This document shows, piece after piece, positions 25,791 to 35,007 of a stretch of 64,000 nucleotides of DNA. This DNA is from Trichosphaerium sp. ATCC 40318 (taxonomy: Eukaryota; Discosea; Flabellinia; Trichosidae). The stretch lies in the NCBI GenBank assembly GCA_038496445.1, contig JALMLS010000471.1, forward strand, positions 62,001-126,000, in the 5' to 3' direction. Under the pieces are notes generated by a model. It searched no databases and had not been told where the DNA came from. It was given only the letters and a program-made list of their open reading frames with translations. Position 1 is the stretch's first letter, and each line of letters opens with the position of its first letter. The position numbers and the translations under genes are program-made.

Positions 25791-26782
25791 CTCAGATGCT
25801 TGGTAGTTGCTGTTGGTGCGGATGCGAGAGAATTCGAGAGTTTTGAGTAGTGTTTTGAGATTTTCAAGCTGTTTCTTATCAGCATTTTAGTTCTCTGCTC
25901 TAGTCTGGTCCTCGTCTGCTACTCAAAGGAAAAGGAGCTCTTACTATACTATAGGGCAGGGATGTTACGGACAATCACAGCTTTTGGCGCCAATACTATC
26001 CGCTGCCTTTACCTGTACAAGGGTGTGGTTTTACCGCATACTACAAAGATAGATTTGAAAAACCTTACGTTGGCAGCCTCTGGTACCACTATACGGGTTC
26101 TTACGCCATTGGCAAAGCTCTAGGTGCCGTAGTCTACTTGTAATACAGTTATGCACTATTCTTATGACCGAACCGGTAAGTATAGCGCCGTTGTAGCTAG
26201 TGTTGCAGGCTCATTTCGAACCTGTTTAACGTGCTGAGAAGCTAGACAATGGGATTAGATCTACTAACCGTTGTGATGATGTTGCTGGTGTACTCTGGCG
26301 CCATTACAATGGTTCTATCACTATGGCAAGCGCTAGGACGCCGAAGAATCTACTTGTAATTAGTTTTTGCACTTCTGTCTGGAATTGAACGGTAAGTAGA
26401 CAACCGTTGTAGCTAGTGTATGTAATGCTCATTTCGCACACCTTTAGGGCTCTTCGGCGAAGTGATAAATTAGAGAATCGGATTCGAATTTCGGATAACA
26501 ACCCTATTTCGAACAACCAAAATGCAACTTTCGAACAACAAAATGCTGCAAACGTTGTGCTAAACCGTGTGGTAGCATTTGTTTTCTCATTGGTGACAAA
26601 AAGTGTGCCGTTTCGGTGATAATGACCCATCCACAAATCGCGCTGAAAGTCCACACACTTGTTCATAACGGTCTGGGAACGCGTCTGCTGTAGTTTGAGC
26701 AGCTATAACATTGTAACCATAATTTATTTTTTCAATAAATCTCGTGTTTATAAACGATTTTCTTTTTTAGTACTATCACAAA

Positions 26783-27223
26783 ATGATTACTGCACACATT
26801 TATTTGTGCGCTCTCAGCTTAATCGCTGACCCCTTTGCTCTCGTGCTGACAATCCTGTTTGTCGCATGCTGGATGATATTAGCATTTACTGCTATATCAG
26901 GCCTAAACCCTCCTCCTACTGCTAGGCCTCATACTTGTATGACGGCCCCAACTACCCCGAGTCCTCAACCGACTCCGAGTCCTAAACCGGCTCCTCCCCC
27001 TACTGACAATAAAATTGTGATAATCGACTCGGAGAATTTCTCTATGGTAGATTCTCCGAGTGCTGTATTATCATGCAGTTTCGATCATCACAAGTCAAAG
27101 GGTGGACTTAAAACTAAAATGAAAAAGTCCTATAAGGCAGCCAAACGAAAGTCTGGTCGAGCTTTCCGAAGACTGAGGCACTTAGTGCCTAAAACAGTGT
27201 ATAAGAAAGAAACTCAAAAATAA
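26783..27223 (+). CDS. small membrane-anchored, Pro-rich, polybasic protein (copy A)
   Basis: A single-exon 146-aa frame. Residues about 5-40 form one long hydrophobic helix (ADPFALVLTILFVACWMIL), a signal anchor. Residues 45-75 are Pro/Thr-rich (TPSPQPTPSPKPAPPPT). Residues 95-146 are strongly basic (KTKMKKSYKAAKRKSGRAF, then RRLRHLVPKTVYKKETQK). I recognise no family. The start is set at 26783 because the upstream extension open in copy B is broken by TAG here. Copy B (58321-58761) differs by three bases in 441, all changing amino acids (Thr/Pro and Ser/Lys). The flanks are more diverged, so the frame looks maintained by selection or gene conversion. Confidence 0.7.
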   Translation: MITAHIYLCALSLIADPFALVLTILFVACWMILAFTAISGLNPPPTARPHTCMTAPTTPSPQPTPSPKPAPPPTDNKIVIIDSENFSMVDSPSAVLSCSFDHHKSKGGLKTKMKKSYKAAKRKSGRAFRRLRHLVPKTVYKKETQK

Positions 27224-27247
27224 AAAAATCCATAAACCAAAAAAATT

Positions 27248-27263
27248 AATAGGAATTCCTATT
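27248..27263. terminator. perfect 16-bp palindrome plus T run after copy A
   Basis: AATAGGAATTCCTATT followed by TTT lies 25 bp beyond the stop codon of the 146-aa gene. The same palindrome sits at the same place after copy B. A role in 3'-end formation is inferred from position only. Confidence 0.4.
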
Positions 27264-27299
27264 TTTGTTTGGGCGGATACCTTTTTCTTATTTTTTTCA

Positions 27300-27698
27300 C
27301 ATTTTTGTCGTTTTGATTTTTCTGCATGAATACAAGTGTCTTTGTTTGTCATGCAACTCAATACTGGCGTACAACATATGTACTTATTGATAGAGTAGGA
27401 GACGCAATGCCGTGCCACAGTTGAGGCGCCGTTTTCTATCCATTCATTGAACGAGAAGAGCGATTAACACTGGATCAATGTATTGTTGTCAAGATGAAAT
27501 ATATTTATGTTTTCGATTGTAGTCCTTACAACCCATGCTCAAAAAAATAGATTTACCTCTGGAAAGTACATCACACACTTTTCAGAGCCAGTGTTGTCAA
27601 TATTACTTTTCAAAGCAGGCGGAGCCTGATAACCATTACCACAACAAGGTATTATATTAATTATACAATATTATATTATTATTAGAATAGTCTGAGGC
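27300..27698. other. intergenic, no gene seen
   Basis: This lies between duplicated block A and the stop of the F-box-Hint gene. It is AT-rich, with no open frame of interest. Confidence 0.45.
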
Positions 27699-29053
27699 TT
27701 ACACTTTGTCGAGACTTTTAGGACCGTAAAGGTTATTTTGAGCCGGATACATACGATTTAATCTATCACCACAAAATTTGCCTAATACACAACATGTAAA
27801 TACCTTAGAAGCGCCAACAAGTACAGTATGTTCTCCATCAAGAACAAAATTATACAATCCATCTGACACTCTCATTTCAGCTTGATACAATTCATCTGGC
27901 CTGTACCTAAAACAACCCGACATAAGTACTAACGAAAAAACAAAAAAGTGATCTGCGATTTGTTTAGGAGAGTAGTAACATACCAATCGCCTTCAACAAA
28001 AACAGGGTGACCTCTTGTAATCCAAAAGTCTCCAAGTTTAACCATTAACTTTTTTACTTCTTTCTTGGTACACTCAACACGTGTTACTATTTGATTAGTA
28101 TCAGCTCCTGTAATAACACTATCTCCAACATTGATATATTTAGCTCTCTTCATAGAACCATCAGACATATGAATCAAGGCATTTCCATCAAAGCACGAAG
28201 GTCCAGGAGCACGGATGACAAGCTCAATTCTATTACTTTTTACAGTCATACCCTTCTTTGTTGCTGAGATATAAAATCTCATCCTGTAGTTAACATACGT
28301 GTCTCCGTACCTGTATACTTTGACAATGTACATTGTATCTTCATTTTCCTTTAATAAACTATCATCAAGTGACATACTGCCTTGTTTATCACCATCAGCC
28401 AGCTTAGCTCTTTCGTTATCTGGTAGCATAATAATTCTTCCTTCAACACTTCTCGGAATAACAGAGTGACAATAATTTATCGGATCACTAGTAATATGCA
28501 AAGTATAGGTTGTATTTTTGTCTAAAGGTTTATCAACAACGAATTGTGCACTAGCTTGATTTTGCATTTTCGCATTCGAGATTACAGGAATAGACGGAAA
28601 CATTGATATTTGGTACAAAGCTAGGTTGTACAAGCGTAAATTTGTGGCAGACACAGCGTACAGTGTGTCAAGGCTGAGAAAGCTCAGAATATGTATGAGT
28701 GCATCATCTGACGCCATCAACAGCGAAGCGGGTAGCTTAACAGCGCCTGTAGCCGATATTGATGGTATTTCGGCTTTTTTGATGTCATTTGGGCTTGTTT
28801 GCTTTGCAAGAACAATCACATTGTCGTGAGGTGTACTAATAGTATCGTCCTTTGTGGCAACAGTGTTTTCTGTTTGTTTTAGAATGATTTGATCTAATTG
28901 TTGTACCAGTCGCGTATTTGAGAGGTTTATAGCATTTTCTAGTCGTTTTAAGAGTTGTTGATGCTGGTCCACTGTAAATTTGCTGAATGCTTCTGTGTGG
29001 TTCTCACGGTAGTATTTTATCGCTTGTTCAACTGTAACACCGGAGAAATTCAT
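27699..29053 (-). CDS. F-box protein with C-terminal Hint (hedgehog/intein) domain
   Basis: Two exons join in phase at about 27988/27905 (TG|GTATGT to TTTTAG|G, giving GDWYRPDELY) and code about 425 aa. Residues 1-100 are helical and Gln-rich. An F-box follows at about 112-150 (SLLMASDDALIHILSFLSLD). A beta-rich middle region comes next. The last ~130 residues are a Hint domain, which begins SCFDGNALIHMSDGSMKRAK with the nucleophilic Cys at its first position, continues with INVGDSVITG, then TRGHPVFVEGDW with the TxxH-type His, and ends with LYNFVLDGEHTVLVGA. Hint domains self-cleave or transfer the upstream segment to a nucleophile. Here the F-box half would be what is released or modified, which is inference. 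About 20 residues follow the Hint core. Confidence 0.8.
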
Positions 29054-29094
29054 TATTTATTGGCGTGAAAGAGAATAATTATCGGTTTTATTTA

Positions 29095-29637
29095 AGGGGG
29101 CACGCTGAGATGTGCAGAAATTGTTCAAATCGGCTCAAATTTTCGTGCCTATATCTTTGACATGAGGGCTTTTGAAAAACCCAACTTTTAGCGTGTGCCT
29201 TTTTGTGAGGTTTTTTTGTTGCAAAAGTTGTTTTTTTTCAAAAAACGACTGCATTTTTTCAATCTTTCTGTTTAAAAGCACATTTGTTCAAAACTACGTT
29301 ACCCATAGCATCTACACACGTAGTACATGCTATGGGTACACTTTCAATAAAAAGTCTCAATTTGAAAGCAAAAAAAAATAACGAATTTGCTCTACACCAC
29401 CTAAAATGCGTCTCCAAGTGGTGCAATAGCGGACGAATAGCTTTAAAAGTTGTTTCAAATCCGTGTAATTAAGGTCAAAAAGTTGAGAAAAAAAATGACA
29501 TTTCGGGCTTTGAACTCAAGTAATCAATCTACACAGTTCGCTATCCTATTTTTTTAGCGTTTTACGCGATTTTAGATGGGTTTAAAGCCCGAAGATGCCC
29601 GTGGGGCTAAGGTCATTCCTTTCTCAGCGTGCCCCCT
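29095..29637. mobile_element. MITE with 16-bp terminal inverted repeats and TA target duplication
   Basis: The left end AGGGGGCACGCTGAGA (29095-29110) is repeated exactly inverted at 29622-29637. Each end is flanked by TA (29093-29094 and 29638-29639), the target choice of Tc1/mariner-type elements. The 543-bp interior has no credible transposase frame. It contains a 10-bp stem, ACCCATAGCA at 29301-29310 pairing with TGCTATGGGT at 29328-29337. It is therefore non-autonomous. The insertion lies about 40 bp upstream of the F-box-Hint start codon, in what should be its promoter. Confidence 0.8.
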
Positions 29638-29639
29638 TA

Positions 29640-29919
29640 CTTAATACACCTACCACCCTTAAACGGACTTCACAAATTCACTTAACATGTTGACATAAAA
29701 TCTTAACTTAACTCGGAAAAAATTTGATTAATTACAGTACGCTACGTAGTTCTAAAAAGCGGAATTTGAGCGCATGCACAACCACTGTTTCTTTTTTGTT
29801 GCAAGCGTTTAAGCCAACGTTACGTATGCTGAATTAGCACGTGTTTTTCTAAGCTAGCTGGCTTAAACAGCGTTAAAGCTAAACAAGAAAAGTAACAAAG
29901 TGCTGAAAGCTGTCTTGAT
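29640..29919. other. intergenic upstream of the Lys-rich secreted-protein gene
   Basis: AT-rich, with one CACGTG at about 29839. I see no gene. Confidence 0.4.
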
Positions 29920-30398
29920 ATGAATTTGTTATTGTATATCACAGTCGTTATAGCAGCTTTATTTGCTCTAAACGACTTTAATTGTGTATGGAACAATTCA
30001 AAACTATCGTATACATTGACTAAGGTGAGGGTTTATCCACAAACAGCTTTTTACAACTGAAAAACAAAAATAACTAAAATATTTAATCAATAATGCTCTC
30101 ATTGTAGGTGGCTCTCAAGGCAACCACAAATTCTTCACTACAGCGATTTGAAGAGAACTCTAATTCATTAAAACCTTGCGTATTTATATATGGAGCTAAG
30201 GGTAATCCAATTGCTAAGGGGATTAAATACGTTGGTAAATACGTTAGTAATGCAGCTAAGAAAGCAATGAAGAAAAAAAAGAAAGCTGCAACTAAAAAGA
30301 AAGGAAACGAAAAGAAAAAGAGCAATAGCGAGCATAGTAAGAATAAACGGGGAAGTACTAAACTCCTTACGTGTAGTAAAAAAAAAAGTTACGTGTAG
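29920..30398 (+). CDS. small secreted Lys-rich protein, 3' end replaced by a transposon end
   Basis: Exon 1 starts at 29920 and encodes a signal peptide (MNLLLYITVVIAALFALN, then DFNC). An intron (GTGAGG to TTGTAG) joins VALKATTNSS in phase. The mature part has a short globular-looking stretch (LKPCVFIYGAKGNPIAKGIK) and then a Lys/Ala-rich tail (AAKKAMKKKKKAATKKKG). The final 12 codons and the stop come from the left terminal repeat of the mobile element inserted at 30363. On the far side of that element the same frame continues open for 20 Lys/Gln/Arg-rich codons (31729-31788), so the present stop is acquired. The function is unknown; a cationic secreted protein could bind nucleic acid, polysaccharide or membranes. 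Confidence 0.65.
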
Positions 30399-31723
30399 TA
30401 AAAGTATTTCGTCATTTATTTTTACTGATGTGATCTTTTGTGTACAAAGTTACATTGAATAGCAAGCTAGCAGCCTTGCGCCTACTAGTGGTGAATTTCG
30501 GCGTTTTATCAGGTGTCATACTGTCGATAATGGCATGTAAAGATGTTAAGGTCAGTTTCATAAGACCTTGTATCATGCGACATTTCTCATTTTGCACCCG
30601 ACCCTTTTCAACATTACACCATGGCAGCTGGTTGGCCTTATCCACAGAGCAAAATTTGGCCTTATAAAAGGAATGCAAAAAGGCTTTGTCAGTTCTGGGA
30701 CGGCCTACAAATAAATCAAGCTCTTTTTCTGCATTTTCAAGTAGATTTGGATTTGTGGCTCGAAGAATGCGATTGATCAAAACAGGCTTGTAGCCATCTG
30801 ATTTAAGTAGTAGCTCCTTGCATATAGACTGAAGCTCTGGTTTGTGTTTGGATTTTAGAGTTTCCTCTGTCCATCTCAATATTTTTTGTTGTTTTTTTGC
30901 TTGTTGCTTGCTGCAGTTGTAACAAGACCATGAATCGCCCTCAACGTTTTCCTTGTGCTCCTCAGAATCCCAATTAAGACATTCAGTGTGATACCAAAGT
31001 TCACAATCAAAACACAAAATCATTTCAGGTCCATCAATTTCTTTGTTTTCAAATTTACATTCATCTATGCAATGATATTCAACAGCATCAGGGAGGGGTT
31101 TGAGAAGGATTTTTTCTTTCTCCTGCAATACTTTAACATCTTTTAAAGAGAGTCCACTCTGATTCTAGTTCATACAGCCACAGAATTCCAAAATATTTCA
31201 TAATCTCAGAAACAGCTATTGGCGTCTTCCAAAATGAATTTGACTTGACACCTTTTTTTGTTCAGGCAGTGTATATAATACCTCGTTGAGCTTCAGAGCA
31301 TGTTGCAAGATATTCCCAGACTCTTATCAAAACCAGCTTTGAACAAATAGATTTAACTGAGTAATTTCTTATATTCCCTCTGTCAAACAACGCAAAATTA
31401 GGTTCTGATACTTGAACTTGCTTTGACTCTTTGATGGAGTGGAATTCCTCATTTAACACTTCCCAACCTTGTTGTTTTACTTTGAAAAGGCTCTCAGAGA
31501 TTTGTACTAGATAGGCACGCTGTTTGGCAGCGTTTTCTTTGCTACGGTTGTAGTCTACGGGCTTTTTCTGCAGCTCTTTTTGCATTTTGCCTGTATGCGT
31601 TATTTTGCACTTTGGCGTACAGAGCGCTGATGTCCATCACGTAAAAAGGTATGCAGGCACAAAAAGAAGACGTTTTGCTAATATTTACTACACGTAAAAA
31701 AAATTTTTACTACACGTAAGGAG
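30363..31723. mobile_element. 1361-bp TIR element with 5-bp target duplication, carrying a PHD-finger gene
   Basis: The left end begins CTCCTTACGTGTAGTAAAAA and the right end, read inverted from 31723, begins with the same 20 bases. A second copy of TTACGTGTAGTAAA follows after an A/T linker in both arms, giving imperfect repeats of about 41 bp. CTAAA flanks both ends (30358-30362 and 31724-31728) as a target duplication. The interior contains a minus-strand gene with a PHD finger and SAP-like motif. I do not recognise a transposase. The 5-bp duplication and the tandem word inside the TIR do not match a family I can name. It may be non-autonomous with a captured gene, or its protein may be its own. 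Confidence 0.8.
30412..31585 (-). CDS. PHD-finger protein with SAP-like motif, inside the TIR element
   Basis: Two open blocks on the minus strand (31585-31262 and 31128-30412) probably belong to one spliced gene. The first begins MQKELQKKPVDYNR and is helical. The second contains a PHD finger with the order C..C..C..C..H..C..C..C (ending LCFDCELWYHTECLNWDSE, then SWSCYNC). A SAP-like helix pair follows (LQSICKELLLKSDGYKPVLI), then about 120 residues of unknown type with several Cys. PHD fingers read histone tails and SAP motifs bind DNA, so a chromatin-targeting role for the element is possible. The text between the blocks stays partly open (SFWKTPIAVSEIMKYFGILW) and may be exon; the splice is unresolved. 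Confidence 0.6.
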
Positions 31724-31728
31724 CTAAA

Positions 31729-31791
31729 GATAAACATCAAAAGGGTCAAGCAAGAAAAAACCGTGATCAAAAAAGAAAACAAGAGCTTTGA
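31729..31791 (+). pseudogene. severed 3' end of the Lys-rich secreted-protein gene
   Basis: Directly after the right target duplication, 20 codons rich in Lys, Gln and Arg read in the same phase as the gene at 29920-30362 and end in TGA at 31789-31791. This fits the pre-insertion end of that gene. It is now detached by 1.36 kb. Confidence 0.6.
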
Positions 31792-31856
31792 ATGACAGGA
31801 AAGGTCAATTGCTTTTCATCTGATCACGGTCGTAGTTTGTAGTGTAGGCATTTCAT

Positions 31857-33425
31857 ACAACAATAAACCATATTCAAGTTTTACTAATATTTTCTAGAAA
31901 GTGAGTTTTTAGCACTTTTAACAGATATAGCAAGATCTGACTTCTGTCAAATGGTGTAGATCTATCACAATGTGAACTATTTGTGTTACAAAGTTGTCCT
32001 TCATTGTATGACTTGAAAATTTTCAATGTAAGTTTCAACAGACCATGTAAAATGATCGCAGCATTTTACCTACGCAAACTGTACACGGTAGATCAAACCA
32101 CAGAAGTGTTCAATGCGCTAAAAGCGAATTAAAAAGGTATGATGTCCTACAAAGCTATTGCATTACCGCCAAATACGGTATGAATCTCTAACACTGTTTG
32201 CTTTATGTTTTGCTTCAAAAAATCAACGTACGTGTATAACTTACTAGCGCCTACCCCACGCTAACAAAAGCGCTAAAGGCAGTGTAATAACGTTAAAACC
32301 TCAAAACACCAGCGCTGCTGTAGGCTTTGTAAACGCCGCCAGGAGTCAAATATGTAATAAATTTTTTTGCTGTGGGTTTGTTAAATCATGTGGGTTTGAA
32401 ACGGTTGGATTCACTTGCAGGCGTGAGGGTAGCTCACATTTAAAATATGACAATTTGCAAGATCTGTCAGAAGTCAAATCCGTCAGATCTGATAGATCAG
32501 GCAGAAACTGGATTTTTTTTGCTAAAAGTCAGTCTGTCTCAAAACTTGCATGAAACAGACAATACCTCTAAAATTGTTTTGATTAAGTACACAATCCACA
32601 ATCACGTTTTGGTACCAGTTCTCGTAAAAATGGAAACTCAGTCGCTTCTCAGTATTGTCTGTTTCATTCAAGTTTTGAGACAGACTGACTTTTAACAAAA
32701 AAAATCCAGTTTCTGCCCGATCTGTCAGATCTGACAGATTTGACACTTCTGACAGATCTTGCAAATTGTCATTATTTTAAATGTGATCTACCCTCGCGCC
32801 TGTCCAGTGAATCCAACCGTTTCAAACCCACGTGATTTAACAAACCCAGAGCAAACTTTTTTATTTACATATTTGACGCCTAGCGGCGTTTACAAAGCCT
32901 ACAGCAACGCTGGTGGTGTTTTGGGGCGGTTTTGACGTTGTTACACCTTCATTGCTGCTTGGATGCTACCATAGCGCTTCTGTTAGCGTGGGGTAGGCGC
33001 TAGCGTAGCGCTAGTAAGTTACACACGTACGTTGATTTTTTGAAGCAAAACATACAGCAAACAGTGTTTGAGGCATTCATACCGTGTTTGGCGGTAATGC
33101 GATAGCTTTGTAGGACATCATACCTTTTTAATTCGCTTTTAGCGCATTGAACACTTCTGTGGTTTGATCGTACCGTGTACAGTAGGTAAAATACTGCGAT
33201 CATCTTCCATGGTCTGTTGAAACTTACTTTGAAAATTTTGCCACAACTTACCGTAAGGTACCTAAGTCATACAATGAAGGACAACATTGTAACACAAATA
33301 GTTCACATTGTGATAGATCTACACCATTTGACAGAAGTGTCAGATCTTGCTAGATCTGCTAAAAGTGCTAAAAACTCACTTTCTAGAAAATATTAGTAAA
33401 ACTTGAATGAAACATACAATAAAGG
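31857..33425. repeat. large palindrome: two ~0.7-kb arms in inverted orientation
   Basis: The left arm (about 31857-32573) and right arm (about 32650-33425) are imperfect reverse complements along their whole length, with a spacer of about 75 bp near 32574-32650. Matching landmarks include TTTTCTAGAAAGTGAG (left, inverted at right), ATCAACGTACGTGT at left against ACACGTACGTTGAT at right, and GATCTGTCAGA-type words next to the centre. A terminal word like AAACTTGAATGAAACA occurs in diverged form at both outer and both inner ends, so each arm looks like one element bounded by short inverted repeats, and the pair is a head-to-head insertion. I see no coding frame shared by both arms. AGATCT and CAGATC words are clustered at the arm ends. 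Confidence 0.85.
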
Positions 33426-33487
33426 ATTTTTTTTTTGTTGGTGTATTTCTATTCGAAGTAGTTATTATAACGTGAAGCAATCTCTCA

Positions 33488-34368
33488 ATGAACACGACGC
33501 CTTTCTTATTCCTTGGTCTATCTTCTTTATTCGCGTATACACTCTAACGCGTTTGTTATTGAAATTGAAGTGAAGCGTTCGAAATACGCTCAATGGCTGA
33601 TCCAACTCCGCCCCCAACAAAAGTTCCTGATCGTGGTGATTGATTCTTTAATCACAGCGAAAGGGGAAGACATACCAGGATTTGAGTATCACTTGGTTTC
33701 CGATACAACCACTATTTTAGGCTGTACGAAAAAAACCATACACGATTATGCGAAACTAATAATCTATTCATAGGATGTGATAATCCTGAATTTGAAACTC
33801 ATCCAGAATCATAGGAGTACAACGCTGGACTTGATAGAGTATCATACATACCTTTTCATACGAGAAAGATAATCTCAGTTAATCCTTACGCTTGCGAAGT
33901 TGTACGTCATATTTACCATATTATTAAATTCGTTAATGGATTTTAAGGATAAAATATGTCCCACCACTGTTCCAATGGCGTTGGTTACAGATAAAGAGAG
34001 TGGAAGAATGTTTTCACTGGGATTTGGATCAACTCTTTATGACGTTGATTTTGGTAATTGTAAAGTTACTCCTATTTGCTACGGCAACTATGGTGGCACG
34101 TGTTTTATGAAAAACAATGACAAGTTTATTTAATACTAATAGCTTAATGTAGATGGAGAAATCATTGACGGTACTCTATATATTGGTCGTGGCCCTGTGG
34201 TAGTTTTGCCCGATTTTCTATCTGTATCATGTGAGTCATCACGCGCAATTGACGTCCATGCGCAATGATTGGTAAGCACATACAAATAGTGGTGTCATGT
34301 AATTGCTGTATAATTAAGTTAATTTCTTTATAGGTTTAACAGCAATATCATCAACCGATATAGTGTAA
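33488..34368 (+). CDS. small secreted protein, Cys-containing, unknown
   Basis: An ATG at 33488 opens the signal-like MNTTPFLFLGLSSLFA. Several short exons can be joined in phase: AEAFEIRSMADPTPPPTKV, then GEDIPGFEYHLVSDTTTILG, then YNAGLDRVSYIPFHTRKI, then DKICPTTVPMALVTDKES and TPICYGNYGG, with a last part IIDGTLYIGRGPVVVLPDF and a stop at 34366-34368. Several introns would be under 50 nt. No family is recognised. The gene lies just outside the right arm of the palindrome. Individual joins are uncertain, and the locus could be degenerate. Confidence 0.45.
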
Positions 34369-35007
34369 TACTGAAACATGTATATTTGCCATCATTCCGC
34401 CCTAAGTATTGTGTTAAAGTTGAATTATAGACTTGTTGTTTTACATCTGTTCAATCCTTGCCAAACAATTTGAAGTGGCTTTGTAAAGCGGTGGTTTAGT
34501 GATTACAAATATCTGTGTAAAGCATCAATCGCCCAATCTAGAGGCGCTATAGACTGATGTGGTACTGGTAAAACAAGAGGCATTGTATCATTATATACTT
34601 TGAGATGTGAATATGGTAGCATGTTATACTGTCAAGCGGGGATGTTTAGTGAGTCACACGTTAAATTATGCGTTGGACGCAGTGATTATTTTGATGTGTA
34701 CAATTCACAATGGCAACGTTTCATCCAAATCAACATGAAAACAACTATGAACACAAAAGTTGTACCTTTGAAGCATTCCGCTTTTTGATTTTTGTGCATC
34801 AGTGAGTCGTTGATACCATGACAATACCTACAAGATAGAAGCTTGAAGCTAATTGTTAATACATAGTTAAGGAGTATTGGTCAATTTGTAAAGTACAACC
34901 TACAACTTATGCTAAGATTTGGGTATGACGGTAATAAAGGCATTAAAAAAAAAGGTGTATACCAAGGAGCAAACTTAAAACTGGTTTTATTCTATGCTGC
35001 ATTAAAA
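34369..35007. other. intergenic or degenerate sequence
   Basis: A 62-codon frame at 34600-34788 (containing VGRSDYFDVYNSQWQRFIQI) reads a little like protein but has no start context or neighbours in phase. Otherwise I see nothing. Confidence 0.35.

Larger units (their letters stand above)
25790..27300. repeat. duplicated block A (second copy at about 57.3-58.86 kb)
   Basis: The block matches block B at 57300-58860 in the same orientation. The left part (25790-26300) is diverged but alignable: a GATGCGA-GAATTC word, a shared CAGTTATGCACTATTCTT and a shared GGTGTACTCTGGCGCCATTAC. From about 26270 to 27300 the copies are near-identical, ending shortly after a shared 16-bp palindrome. Within block A a unit of roughly 180 bp (beginning near 26085 and again near 26280) is repeated imperfectly. 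The block includes the 146-aa gene. No terminal inverted repeats or target duplication are visible at its ends. Confidence 0.8.

Noticed and set aside
26041-26065. CTACAAAGATAGATTTGA word in block A resembling the receptor exon with YKDRFG
   Set aside because: Only about 15 shared bases, with no flanking similarity; likely coincidence.
31130-31262. Stretch reading SFWKTPIAVSEIMKYFGILW inside the TIR element, reminiscent of an N-terminal piece of a piggyBac-type transposase
   Set aside because: Too short, no catalytic residues, and the element's CTAAA duplication and TIR differ from piggyBac (TTAA); not reported as a transposase.
32447-32764. Opposing ORFs of ~80 codons with nearly the same peptide near the palindrome centre
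   Set aside because: They are the same DNA read from the two arms; symmetry of the palindrome explains both, with no start context or family.
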